From assembly GCA_937901915.1 (NCBI GenBank), contig CALGUD010000039.1, forward strand, positions 1 through 32,261: a stretch of DNA of 32,261 nucleotides, given 5' to 3'. The notes under the pieces are model-generated. The model saw only the letters and a program-made list of their open reading frames with translations, was not told where the DNA came from and ran no database searches. Position numbers and translations under genes: made by a program. This document shows, piece after piece, positions 7,776-14,314 of the stretch. The stretch comes from an uncultured Flavobacteriaceae bacterium (lineage in GTDB: Bacteria > Bacteroidota > Bacteroidia > Flavobacteriales > Flavobacteriaceae). Numbering within the stretch: the first letter of the stretch is position 1; each line of letters starts with the position of its first letter.

Positions 7776-7793
7776 ATATAAAAAAATTTATAT
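7776..7793. promoter_or_regulatory. Candidate operator and -7 element of the moeA operon
   Basis: A perfect inverted repeat ATATAAA-AAAA-TTTATAT ends 26 bp upstream of the moeA start codon. On the minus strand a TAAATTTG sequence (7776-7769) fits the Bacteroidota -7 consensus TAnnTTTG and abuts the repeat, so a bound repressor could block the promoter. The AT-rich arms loosely recall ModE sites, and a ModE-like gene lies in this operon. AT-richness makes chance palindromes likely. Confidence 0.35.
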
Positions 7794-8099
7794 TACGTAT
7801 TCATACTTATTAAGTAACCGTTATTTCTTTACAAATATAGCGCTTTGTTTGATTGAAATTAAAGAATCCATGCATTTTTTTAAACAGTTAATATGACTTA
7901 TATCATAAACTGCTAATATGATATACCTTTTTTTTGTATAAAATTTATAGGATATTAGGCTTGTGTGAATCAGTATGCTGCTGCTAATTATTATTCTCAC
8001 ATATTCCGGCATCATAATTTACAGGTATTATAAATTTTGACCATGTAAATAATCAAAAAGATAAAAATCAATATATACGTATATTTACTTATGTATTTA

Positions 8100-8115
8100 T
8101 AAGTATTATTACTTA
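8100..8115. promoter_or_regulatory. Palindrome TAAGTA-TTAT-TACTTA upstream of barrel gene
   Basis: A 16-bp site with perfect 6-bp arms lies 34 bp upstream of the start codon at 8150. The same arms with the same 4-bp spacing occur upstream of the globin operon at 14027-14042. It overlaps by two bases a TAAATTTG sequence (8114-8121) fitting the Bacteroidota -7 element. A dimeric regulator site is inferred. Confidence 0.55.
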
Positions 8116-8149
8116 AATTTGAATTCTAGAAAAAACTAAATCAACGAAT

Positions 8150-9421
8150 ATGAAGACAAAATTAATTCTTTTTACAGTTTTGCTGGTACAAATGGCAAAT
8201 GCTCAAACATTTTCACTGGATGCAGATATAAGGCAACGAGGTGAATATTCCCATGGTTTCGGAAATTTAATACCTGACGGCGAGGACCCAGCGTTTTTTG
8301 TTGAACAGCGGAGCAGGTTAAACTTCGGTTATGTAGCCGATAAGTTACAGGCAATGGTCAGTGTTCAGGATGTAAGTACATGGGGTGATACAAGACAGAT
8401 ACTCCGAAATGACGGAAACGACTCATTTTCCTTATTTCAGGCCTGGGTAGAACTTGGAATCACTGAAGGTTGGTCCACTAAATTAGGGAGACAGGTTATT
8501 GTATATGATGACGACCGTATTTTTGGTACCCTGGACTGGGCAATGCAAGGGCGTTTTCATGATGCTGCTTTGCTAAAATATAAAAATGAGAGTTTTATGA
8601 TGGACCTTGGTTTTGCTTTCAGTCAACAAGATCAACCAAGAGTGGGTACTGTATATGGCTTAAATGCATTATTCACCTACAAAGCCATGCAATATGCATA
8701 TTTGAAGAAAAACTGGGAAAAAACATCCGTGAGTTTTTTGTTTTTAAATAACAGTTTTCAAACCGTTGATGGGACTGACTTCTTTTTACGACATACTACA
8801 GGATCTCATTTCACTTTTCCGCTTGGCCCGGTGAAATTTACCGGAAGTGCCTATTATCAGTTTGGTGAAGCCAATGCTGATGTAGATCTGAGTGCCTACC
8901 AGGCTATGCTTGAAGCTACTTATAAACCAGGAAAGACCTTGTTTGGGTTAGGTTTTGAAATGTTAAGTGGTACCGACCAGACAGGTTCTACTGAAAATAA
9001 CTCCTTCTTTCCGTTATACGGTACAAACCACAAATTTAATGGTTTTATGGATTACTTTTATGTGGGGAACCATGCAAACAGCGTTGGCTTAAATGATTTA
9101 TATGCTAAAGTGGTATTTAAAACCGGTGAGAAATCAAGTTTACTGGTAAAAGGGCATTACTTTTCCGCAAATGCTGATTTTGCAGGAGATCTGGATAAAT
9201 ACCTGGGGACAGAATTAGACATTGTATTTACACAGGCTTTAATTAAGAATGTAACCTTAAACGTAGGATATTCTCAAATGTTCGCATCTGAAAGCATGGA
9301 AGCACTTAAAGGTGTAGCAGATCCTGCCGGTACACAAAACTGGGGATGGGCAATGTTGGTTATAAAACCAAATTTATTTAAACATACTTTTGCCCCACCG
9401 GCTGAAGAAGTGGTGGAATAG
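8150..9421 (+). CDS. Outer-membrane beta-barrel, alginate-export-domain-like porin
   Basis: This 423-residue protein begins with a signal peptide (MKTKLILFTVLLVQMANAQ, cleavage after ANA). The body consists of alternating amphipathic strands rich in aromatic and glycine residues. The segment LGRQVIVYDDDRIFGTLDW, followed by GRFHDAALLKY, and the wide DLYAKVVFKTG...GHYFSA strands recall the alginate_export porin domain common in Bacteroidota. Its substrate cannot be told from sequence; homologues also occur beside respiratory genes, so alginate is not implied. It is a single-gene unit with its own terminator. It shares a 16-bp palindrome with the globin/cytochrome operon, suggesting co-regulation. 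Confidence 0.78.
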   Translation: MKTKLILFTVLLVQMANAQTFSLDADIRQRGEYSHGFGNLIPDGEDPAFFVEQRSRLNFGYVADKLQAMVSVQDVSTWGDTRQILRNDGNDSFSLFQAWVELGITEGWSTKLGRQVIVYDDDRIFGTLDWAMQGRFHDAALLKYKNESFMMDLGFAFSQQDQPRVGTVYGLNALFTYKAMQYAYLKKNWEKTSVSFLFLNNSFQTVDGTDFFLRHTTGSHFTFPLGPVKFTGSAYYQFGEANADVDLSAYQAMLEATYKPGKTLFGLGFEMLSGTDQTGSTENNSFFPLYGTNHKFNGFMDYFYVGNHANSVGLNDLYAKVVFKTGEKSSLLVKGHYFSANADFAGDLDKYLGTELDIVFTQALIKNVTLNVGYSQMFASESMEALKGVADPAGTQNWGWAMLVIKPNLFKHTFAPPAEEVVE

Positions 9422-9447
9422 TATAATACATAGTGTTAATTAATTAA

Positions 9448-9476
9448 AAATCCCGCTCTTTTAAAAAGCGGGATTT
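9448..9476 (+). terminator. Rho-independent terminator of the barrel gene
   Basis: A perfect 10-bp stem AAATCCCGCT/AGCGGGATTT with a 9-nt loop lies 26 bp after the stop codon at 9421 and is followed by a T-rich run. Confidence 0.85.
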
Positions 9477-9479
9477 ATT

Positions 9480-10000
9480 TGATTAAACTACTAAAAATCT
9501 ATTATAACGCCAATTTGAAATAAATTTTGGTTATTGATTAGATTAAACTTACCGTCTTAAAAAGTATAAATTAAAAATTAATTGCTTACGTTCATTTTCT
9601 TTGCTTGTCCAAAGAAAACGAACCAGAAGAAAAGATACTTTTTACTCACAGGGTTAATATTATTAATCATAGGAGTTCGTGAATCTTTGATTTCCAAGGT
9701 ATGAGGCTGTCTAAAAAGGTCAATGTAAGGCAAATCATGAAGTTACATGTCAGGTTGAGCGCCCCCGATGCTTCGGGGGAAACCTAAGGTTGCAGTTCTC
9801 GACTGTGCTTACGTAAAGCTTCAGCGACACGCGTGCGCTCGAACAGACAGTTTTAATACCTTTTTAGACAGCCTCCCTCAGGATTTTCCTAAATTTTATT
9901 CATTAAAGTTTGATTGTTTTAAGTGTTCATGAATCTTCGATTTCTCCAAGGCTTCGAAAATTCTTAACGGAAAACCCTGCTATACTGCGGAAAAAGATAG
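9480..10000. repeat. Gene-free stretch with repeat remnants around MITE copy A
   Basis: No gene is supported between the terminator at 9476 and the end of the cytochrome operon at 10082. The stretch holds the full MITE-like element (9703-9875). It also holds an imperfect direct repeat of about 25 bp, GTTCRTGAATCTTYGATTTC(TC)CAAGG, at 9675-9699 and 9925-9951, flanking the element. The remainder is AT-rich and shows nothing else. Confidence 0.6.
9703..9875 (+). mobile_element. MITE-like palindromic element (copy A, complete)
   Basis: A 173-bp element is bounded by inverted termini GAGGCTGTCTAAAAAGGT and ACCTTTTTAGACAGCCTC. Inside are a perfect hairpin CCCCCGA-TGCT-TCGGGGG (9762-9779) and a GC-rich segment around AAGCTT and ACGCGT. 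It has no open reading frame, and I see no clear target-site duplication. It is about 93% identical by eye to copy B at 22782-22953, which is inverted. It probably moves, or moved, with a transposase encoded elsewhere. Confidence 0.82.
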
Positions 10001-10020
10001 ATTATCAATAAATTGATAAT
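10001..10020 (-). terminator. AT-rich hairpin after the globin/cytochrome operon
   Basis: A perfect inverted repeat with 9-bp arms ATTATCAAT/ATTGATAAT and a 2-nt spacer lies 61 bp beyond the stop codon at 10082. Read on the minus strand it is followed by CTATCTTTTTCC, a moderately U-rich tail. The low GC content makes it a weak terminator. Confidence 0.5.
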
Positions 10021-10081
10021 TATTTCTTAGATCTAACTATAGTTATACCTAATTCTACAAAAACAATTATAAAAGCATAAC

Positions 10082-10432
10082 TTACTCTTGTAGTCCTCCA
10101 TCAATCCACGCTTTAATCGTAGCAATATCACAAGTATCAATTTTTTTTCCTTTTCTGTAAGGCATGGCTATGAATCCCTTTTGATGACTAACAGAACCAA
10201 AAAGTATCCCGGATTCTGCCTTATCTTTTAAGCCCTCATAGTTAAAGATTTTATTTCTCGATGCTTTTTCTTTATAAACATCAGGGGCATGGCATTCAAA
10301 ACAATTAGTTTCAATAATAGGGGCAATGTGTTGGCTATAGGTAATGTTTGATTCAACATTACAAACTACTTTTTCTTTGGTATTACATGACCAAAGTACT
10401 GCCATTGATATGGTTAATACAGATTTTTTCAT
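10082..10432 (-). CDS. Monohaem cytochrome c lipoprotein
   Basis: This 116-residue protein has a lipoprotein signal peptide with lipobox cysteine C16 (AVLWSCN), so it should be anchored in the periplasm-facing membrane leaflet or outer membrane. One c-type haem site CFECH (C44, C47, H48) lies early. A methionine in FIAMPYR (M90) is the likely sixth ligand, and it ends in the IKAWIDGGL helix typical of small cytochrome c domains. The short spacing and the TYSQHIAPIIETNC start resemble cytochrome c domains found in Planctomycetes and Bacteroidota. It is the last gene of the six-gene operon, 28 bp after the pentahaem gene, and may be the terminal or exchangeable electron carrier. Confidence 0.85.
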   Translation of the reverse strand: MKKSVLTISMAVLWSCNTKEKVVCNVESNITYSQHIAPIIETNCFECHAPDVYKEKASRNKIFNYEGLKDKAESGILFGSVSHQKGFIAMPYRKGKKIDTCDIATIKAWIDGGLQE

Positions 10433-10460
10433 AATGAGTTAATTTATTAGATGATCAGAG

Positions 10461-11174
10461 TTATTTCTTATCGGGGAATGTTTTAAGCCATTCTTCTTCA
10501 GATAATGGGACATACTTTTTCTTATCTGAAAAAGGATCTTTCCCTCCACGTAAATAATCCATAATTTGAGACATAGGAATGGTATCTTTCATGTATTCCG
10601 GAACATTATATAAATGGTTTCCGTGAAAATCATGGCATTGCAAACAGGTGTCCCATTGTTCTTTCTGAACCAAAACTGTATGAGGTACATCCAGCGGGTC
10701 ATTTTTGACTTCTAAATCAGTATGGCAGTTAAAACAAAAATTAGCTTCATTTAAAACCAACCTTACACCGTTATGCTCTTTATGACAGGTTTCACATTCC
10801 TGAGCATTAATATTTGCCATGGCTTCTTTAAATCGGGGCTCCTTAAAACGGTGTGTAGGATGACGGTCATTAGGCCTGTCGTGGCAGGCAAGGCATTTTT
10901 TATTATCTACATTTTCAGTTCCAAAGTCCGCTTCGGTTCTTCTCTGTCCGAAAGTATAAGCTATGTTGGACTGTATTTGCTGAAATAAAGTTCCTTTTGC
11001 AGGGGTATGACAAGTATTGCAAGACAAGTTTTCATGGCCGGTATTCATAGGCCCCAGGCTAAGAAAAGGTTCGTTTTGTTTTAGAGGTAAGAGAATGTAG
11101 AGCACTAATCCGATAGCTAACCCTATCAAAGTGCCTATATATTGCCTTTTTCTTAGCGGACTGGGTTTAAACAT
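10461..11174 (-). CDS. Membrane-anchored pentahaem cytochrome c
   Basis: The 237-residue protein has one N-terminal transmembrane anchor (about residues 12-31, preceded by RKR) and a periplasmic domain with five CxxCH sites: C52/C55/H56, C94/C97/H98, C127/C130/H131, C147/C150/H151 and C177/C180/H181. Extra histidines (H46, H104, H107, H134, H165) could be distal ligands. It recalls NapC/NirT and cytochrome c3/c7-like carriers but lacks a clear match I can name. Its gene lies 5 bp downstream of the reductase gene. The context suggests it takes electrons from the four-helix b-type protein and passes them to periplasmic acceptors. Confidence 0.88.
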   Translation of the reverse strand: MFKPSPLRKRQYIGTLIGLAIGLVLYILLPLKQNEPFLSLGPMNTGHENLSCNTCHTPAKGTLFQQIQSNIAYTFGQRRTEADFGTENVDNKKCLACHDRPNDRHPTHRFKEPRFKEAMANINAQECETCHKEHNGVRLVLNEANFCFNCHTDLEVKNDPLDVPHTVLVQKEQWDTCLQCHDFHGNHLYNVPEYMKDTIPMSQIMDYLRGGKDPFSDKKKYVPLSEEEWLKTFPDKK

Positions 11175-11179
11175 ATTTT

Positions 11180-12214
11180 TTAAGCTAAAATTTCTATTTC
11201 TACATCTTTACTTTTAGGGTATGAAACACATGTTAAAATGAAACCATCATTTACATCTTTTGGGGGTAATAAGTGGCCATTTAACATTTCAATTTCCCCA
11301 TTAACACATCTGGCCTTACAAGTACTGCACATGCCGGATCTGCAGGAGTAGGGTATAAGTACATTTTGTGCAAGGGCACCTTGTAAAATGCTTTTATCTG
11401 CAGGAATAGTGATTGTGTTTGTATTGCCTTTTTGCTTAATGGTAACACTGCTTATCAACTTGTCAAAATTCATTTTAACTTTGGGAAGAGTAAAGGCTTC
11501 CATTTTTATTTTATTTGGATGTACTTTGTGCTCGGCAAGGATTTTTTTTACCAGTTCCATATAGCCACCGGGGCCACACAATAAAAATTCACACTCTGAA
11601 AATAAATATTCGTGCTTAAGCATGATTACTTCCGTAAGGCCTTTGGTGAGCAAACCCGTATGATAATTGTTTTTACAATCTTTACAGTATTCCACCACAT
11701 GCTCTACATGAAACCTATCCGGATATTTTTCCTGAAGTTCTTTAAGTTTATCATGAAAAATAATACCCTTTATGTCCCTGTTCGCATAAATTAAAAGAAT
11801 AGATGTCTGGGGCTCTTTTTCCAATAAAGATTTTGTGATGGAATACATAGGGGTAATTCCACTACCGCCACTAAACATCACAAATGTTCTTTTTTGAGAT
11901 GGTTCAGGTTCTACAAAAAATCCTCCCGTGGGTTTTTCAACCTCAATGGTATCACCTTCTTTAAGTGTGTTATTGATATAATTTGAAACCAAACCATTTT
12001 TTACTTTTTTTACGGTTATAGCATGAAGTTTATCTGTAAAAGGAGAACTGCTGAAAGAGTATGCTCGTCTTTCCTGCTTCCCGTTTACCGGCATGCTGAT
12101 TGTTAAAAACTGGCCGGGCTTATATTTTAATTTTTGAAATAAGCCCGGGTTTTTGAATTGAATACTAACGGATTCATCTGTTTCTTTTACAATTTTTTCA
12201 ACTTTTATATTCAT
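11180..12214 (-). CDS. FAD/NAD(P)H oxidoreductase with C-terminal plant-type [2Fe-2S] ferredoxin domain
   Basis: This 344-residue cytoplasmic reductase has the PaaE/HmpX-like order. The FAD barrel carries RRAYSFSS (49-56), the NAD(P) lobe has GGSGITP (116-122) and LCGPGG (212-217), and residues about 255-344 are a ferredoxin domain with ligands C291, C296, C299 and C329. It should pass electrons from NAD(P)H through FAD to the [2Fe-2S] cluster. A non-standard CKDC pair (C177, C180) sits in the NAD lobe. The preceding gene (9 bp upstream) encodes a ferric-reductase-like membrane protein. Together they could form a split transmembrane reductase. It may alternatively or additionally reduce the globin, as the FAD/NAD half of flavohaemoglobin does. 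Confidence 0.9.
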   Translation of the reverse strand: MNIKVEKIVKETDESVSIQFKNPGLFQKLKYKPGQFLTISMPVNGKQERRAYSFSSSPFTDKLHAITVKKVKNGLVSNYINNTLKEGDTIEVEKPTGGFFVEPEPSQKRTFVMFSGGSGITPMYSITKSLLEKEPQTSILLIYANRDIKGIIFHDKLKELQEKYPDRFHVEHVVEYCKDCKNNYHTGLLTKGLTEVIMLKHEYLFSECEFLLCGPGGYMELVKKILAEHKVHPNKIKMEAFTLPKVKMNFDKLISSVTIKQKGNTNTITIPADKSILQGALAQNVLIPYSCRSGMCSTCKARCVNGEIEMLNGHLLPPKDVNDGFILTCVSYPKSKDVEIEILA

Positions 12215-12223
12215 AATTTTTTT

Positions 12224-12706
12224 TTATTCATAATAGAAGACCACACCAATGTGAAAGAACATTATCGCTGTTATTATAACCGATAGTGCCACATGAATGA
12301 TCATCCAGCTTTGAAACACCCAGTTTTTATGACTCTTGATGAGATCCAGGTTTACAACCCCCAATAGCATGTTCGTAAAAAATATAATGGAAAGCATAAA
12401 CAAGTACCCATATCCAAACTCCATTGCATGCACATAAAAGAAGATGGGGGACAAAGCTCCGATCTTTTTATGATAGCCGGTTAGTTTAAATGAAATGTGT
12501 TTTAACCTGGGAATGACCCTGGTCAGTGTAAGTAACCATTGAAATAAAATAAATACCATTAAAAATACCCCGGACCACCTTTTATAACTTTGATTGAGTT
12601 GAAGGTTATATAGCCATCCCCATCGCCAGTTAAACAGGTCCTGTAAAATGTATAACACCAGTAAAGTGATGCCTATAGAGACGATATTTATATATTTTTT
12701 ATCCAC
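12224..12706 (-). CDS. Four-helix bis-haem b membrane protein, minimal ferric-reductase-like
   Basis: This 160-residue integral membrane protein has about four hydrophobic helices (near 7-24, 45-65, 85-115 and 130-156). Histidines H79 and H93, and H138 and H152, form two pairs each separated by 13 residues. That H-x13-H pattern is how ferric reductases and NADPH oxidases stack two b haems across a membrane. No flavin domain is attached; the next gene encodes one. I cannot match it to a named family with certainty; cytochrome b561-like folds are the alternative. The start appears to be GTG at 12706, since an in-frame TAG lies three codons upstream and no ATG intervenes. It starts 10 bp after the DUF3365 gene. 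Confidence 0.7.
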   Translation of the reverse strand: MDKKYINIVSIGITLLVLYILQDLFNWRWGWLYNLQLNQSYKRWSGVFLMVFILFQWLLTLTRVIPRLKHISFKLTGYHKKIGALSPIFFYVHAMEFGYGYLFMLSIIFFTNMLLGVVNLDLIKSHKNWVFQSWMIIHVALSVIITAIMFFHIGVVFYYE

Positions 12707-12716
12707 ACAACTCTAT

Positions 12717-13520
12717 TTATTGAATAAAAAGCTCCATGCTTTTATGTGAAACCAGTTTACTTACACTATCAATAAAAACTTCTGCAGTTGGCAAGAACTT
12801 CCCGGTTGAAGGCCATTTTTCGCCAATTTCAGGCTTTTCACTTTCTTTAAAGTTTTCAATTTCCTTTAAATAAGAGTTGTAAACGGCTTTCGTTCCGTTT
12901 CTATACACAGCAATAATATCCAGAGCTTCTTTAACTGATAAAGAATCTGCCGGATACTGCCAGGTGGTTGCCCCCATTACATCCCCCAGTTTCCAATCGG
13001 TTTTGGTGGTTTGAGAATGATCGTTATGGCAGGTTATGCAGGGAGGTGCAACTGCAAGGTCCGCAAACATGGCGGTGTACAATTCCTGATCCTCATCATA
13101 GAAATACTGAGGCTTCTGGTTAGCTTTTATTTCTTCAAACAGTTGAGCTTGCTGTCCGGTAAATTTGTTAGCATTATTTACGGGAAAATCAGAACCCAGG
13201 TAAAGTCCCAGGGGAGTTTCACTTTTTCTGATATCTGCCGAAATACCTCTTAAAAACAATGCAGGTAGTGGTCCGGCTTCCACATTATCATCTTCCCAGT
13301 CTTCATCATATTTAAACCCCTGTTTGGTACCTTCTCCAACGATAGCTTTGGTATATAATGTACGTGTAACATCATTTTCATGAGAAATCATTTTAAACAC
13401 ATCATTTACAGAAAGAGTTTTATTGCTTACTGCAGTTTCGGGAGTGTCTTCCGGCACACCTCCACAAGAGTTCAAAATAAGCACGATCATAACAAACGTT
13501 AAAAATTCAAATTTTTTCAT
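12717..13520 (-). CDS. DUF3365 (Tll0287-like) haem c lipoprotein
   Basis: The 267-residue protein starts with a lipoprotein signal peptide with lipobox cysteine C19 (LILNSCGG). A PAS-like DUF3365/Tll0287-type domain follows, with LFLRGISADIRKSETPLGLYLGSDFP in the middle and one c-type haem site CITCH (C161, C164, H165). DUF3365 domains occur alone or as periplasmic sensor parts of receptors, and bind a haem. Here it is a free lipoprotein, so it could be a redox/gas-sensing or electron-transfer protein. The stretch after the haem is helical and charged with no known motif. The gene sits 25 bp after the globin gene in the same operon. Confidence 0.82.
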   Translation of the reverse strand: MKKFEFLTFVMIVLILNSCGGVPEDTPETAVSNKTLSVNDVFKMISHENDVTRTLYTKAIVGEGTKQGFKYDEDWEDDNVEAGPLPALFLRGISADIRKSETPLGLYLGSDFPVNNANKFTGQQAQLFEEIKANQKPQYFYDEDQELYTAMFADLAVAPPCITCHNDHSQTTKTDWKLGDVMGATTWQYPADSLSVKEALDIIAVYRNGTKAVYNSYLKEIENFKESEKPEIGEKWPSTGKFLPTAEVFIDSVSKLVSHKSMELFIQ

Positions 13521-13545
13521 AATGGTTGTTTTTTAGTTATATAGT

Positions 13546-13965
13546 TTAGTCTTCGTAAGCAGCTTCGGTCATTACACTGGCCATTACCCCATATACTTCT
13601 GCCCATGCATCTTTAACCTCCGGAGTAAATTCGTCTCCCAGGCCAACCTCAAGTGCCTGTAATAAAGCTAATCCAACAGTATCATAATGTGATTTTTCTA
13701 CATTATAATCCACGTGTCTCCTTCCTAAACCTTGTAATATTGGGATTAGGGCTTCAAGATTATTTAACCCGTTTACAGCACTTGCTAACATGTCTCTTAA
13801 TTTGTTGCGTTGTGCATGCATTAATTGTTCGTTTTGAGGAAATAATTGTTTCAGGTTCGGATCTATAAGAAATAGTTTATCATAAAAGATCTCTACTGCA
13901 GTATCTGCAATAGGAAGTACCTTTTTAAATGATTCCTGAACTAAATACACTGTTTTTTGTTCCAT
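13546..13965 (-). CDS. Single-domain bacterial haemoglobin (flavohaemoglobin globin domain type)
   Basis: The 139-residue protein is a three-on-three globin of the Vgb/Hmp type. Y28 (FYDKLF) fits the B10 tyrosine, F42 the CD1 phenylalanine, Q52 the E7 glutamine, and H84 (GRRHVDY) the proximal F8 histidine. The HYDTVG segment of flavohaemoglobins follows. B10 Tyr with E7 Gln is the pocket of NO dioxygenases. The FAD/NAD half of Hmp is missing, but a free reductase is encoded three genes downstream. It is the first gene of the six-gene operon, with a 16-bp palindrome 61 bp upstream. Roles could be NO detoxification or oxygen handling; the sequence cannot choose. Confidence 0.92.
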   Translation of the reverse strand: MEQKTVYLVQESFKKVLPIADTAVEIFYDKLFLIDPNLKQLFPQNEQLMHAQRNKLRDMLASAVNGLNNLEALIPILQGLGRRHVDYNVEKSHYDTVGLALLQALEVGLGDEFTPEVKDAWAEVYGVMASVMTEAAYED

Positions 13966-14026
13966 AACGGTCTAGATATTAAAAATTAGTAGCTGATATT
14001 AATACTATAATATTAGTAAAAATACC

Positions 14027-14042
14027 TAAGTATTAATACTTA
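14027..14042. promoter_or_regulatory. Palindrome TAAGTATT-AATACTTA upstream of globin operon
   Basis: A perfect 16-bp palindrome lies 61 bp upstream of the globin start codon. Its arms TAAGTA/TACTTA and 4-bp core spacing recur at 8100-8115 upstream of the outer-membrane barrel gene. The geometry (two arms around N4) is compatible with a CRP/FNR-family dimer, though the arms are not the FNR or CRP consensus. It is a likely operator for the six-gene operon. Confidence 0.6.
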
Positions 14043-14280
14043 TTTTTGTATCTAATTTTGCTATGAGGTGTATTTTTATGAATTTGACAAATAAGGATTT
14101 TCAGATTTTGAGTATAGCTAAAAACAGATAGCACAAATTATCGTTTTCACAATCAAAGAAATTTCTTCAAGGTATGTCTTCGGGATACTCGTCTCTACTA
14201 ACTTCTTTGCTGATAGTTTTACCTTATTCCCTGCTAATAACTTTTTATAACTTTTACTGTAAGTTTTTTGCTCAAAAACC

Positions 14281-14288
14281 TACTTTTG
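14281..14288 (+). promoter_or_regulatory. Candidate trxB promoter -7 element
   Basis: TACTTTTG matches the Bacteroidota -7 consensus TAnnTTTG 26 bp upstream of the trxB start codon. A convincing -33 TTG at the expected spacing is not evident. Confidence 0.45.
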
Positions 14289-14314
14289 TAATAGTAATTA
14301 GAACTAAATAAATT

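Larger units (their letters stand above)
7750..8149. promoter_or_regulatory. Divergent regulatory region between moeA and the barrel gene
   Basis: This 400-bp AT-rich region separates the two divergent transcription units. It contains an inverted repeat next to moeA (7776-7793), a palindrome TACTTA-T-TAAGTA at 7804-7816, a palindrome ATATACGTATAT at 8073-8084, and an inverted repeat TACTTAT-N6-ATAAGTA at 8086-8105. The last overlaps the TAAGTA-N4-TACTTA palindrome at 8100-8115. A minus-strand open frame of 64 codons (7821-8015) has no recognisable features and is not called as a gene. Confidence 0.6.
13966..14314. promoter_or_regulatory. Divergent regulatory region between globin operon and trxB
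   Basis: This 349-bp region separates the globin operon (minus) from trxB (plus). It contains the palindrome at 14027-14042 near the globin side and a TACTTTTG -7 candidate at 14281-14288 near trxB. The stretch 14060-14250 shows no other clear feature and no supported gene. Confidence 0.6.

Noticed and set aside
7821..8015. Minus-strand 64-codon frame in the moeA/barrel spacer
   Set aside because: No ribosome site, no recognisable domain, isoleucine/lysine-rich as expected from AT-rich DNA, and it sits on regulatory palindromes.
9703..9875. Intrinsic terminator or small RNA instead of a mobile element
   Set aside because: Identical TIR-bounded copies in different contexts and opposite orientations fit a transposable element better; a secondary role as RNA hairpin remains possible.
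10001..10020. FNR-type operator
   Set aside because: The arms (ATCAA outward, TTGAT inward) are in reverse order to the FNR box and the site is downstream of the operon, so a weak terminator is more likely.
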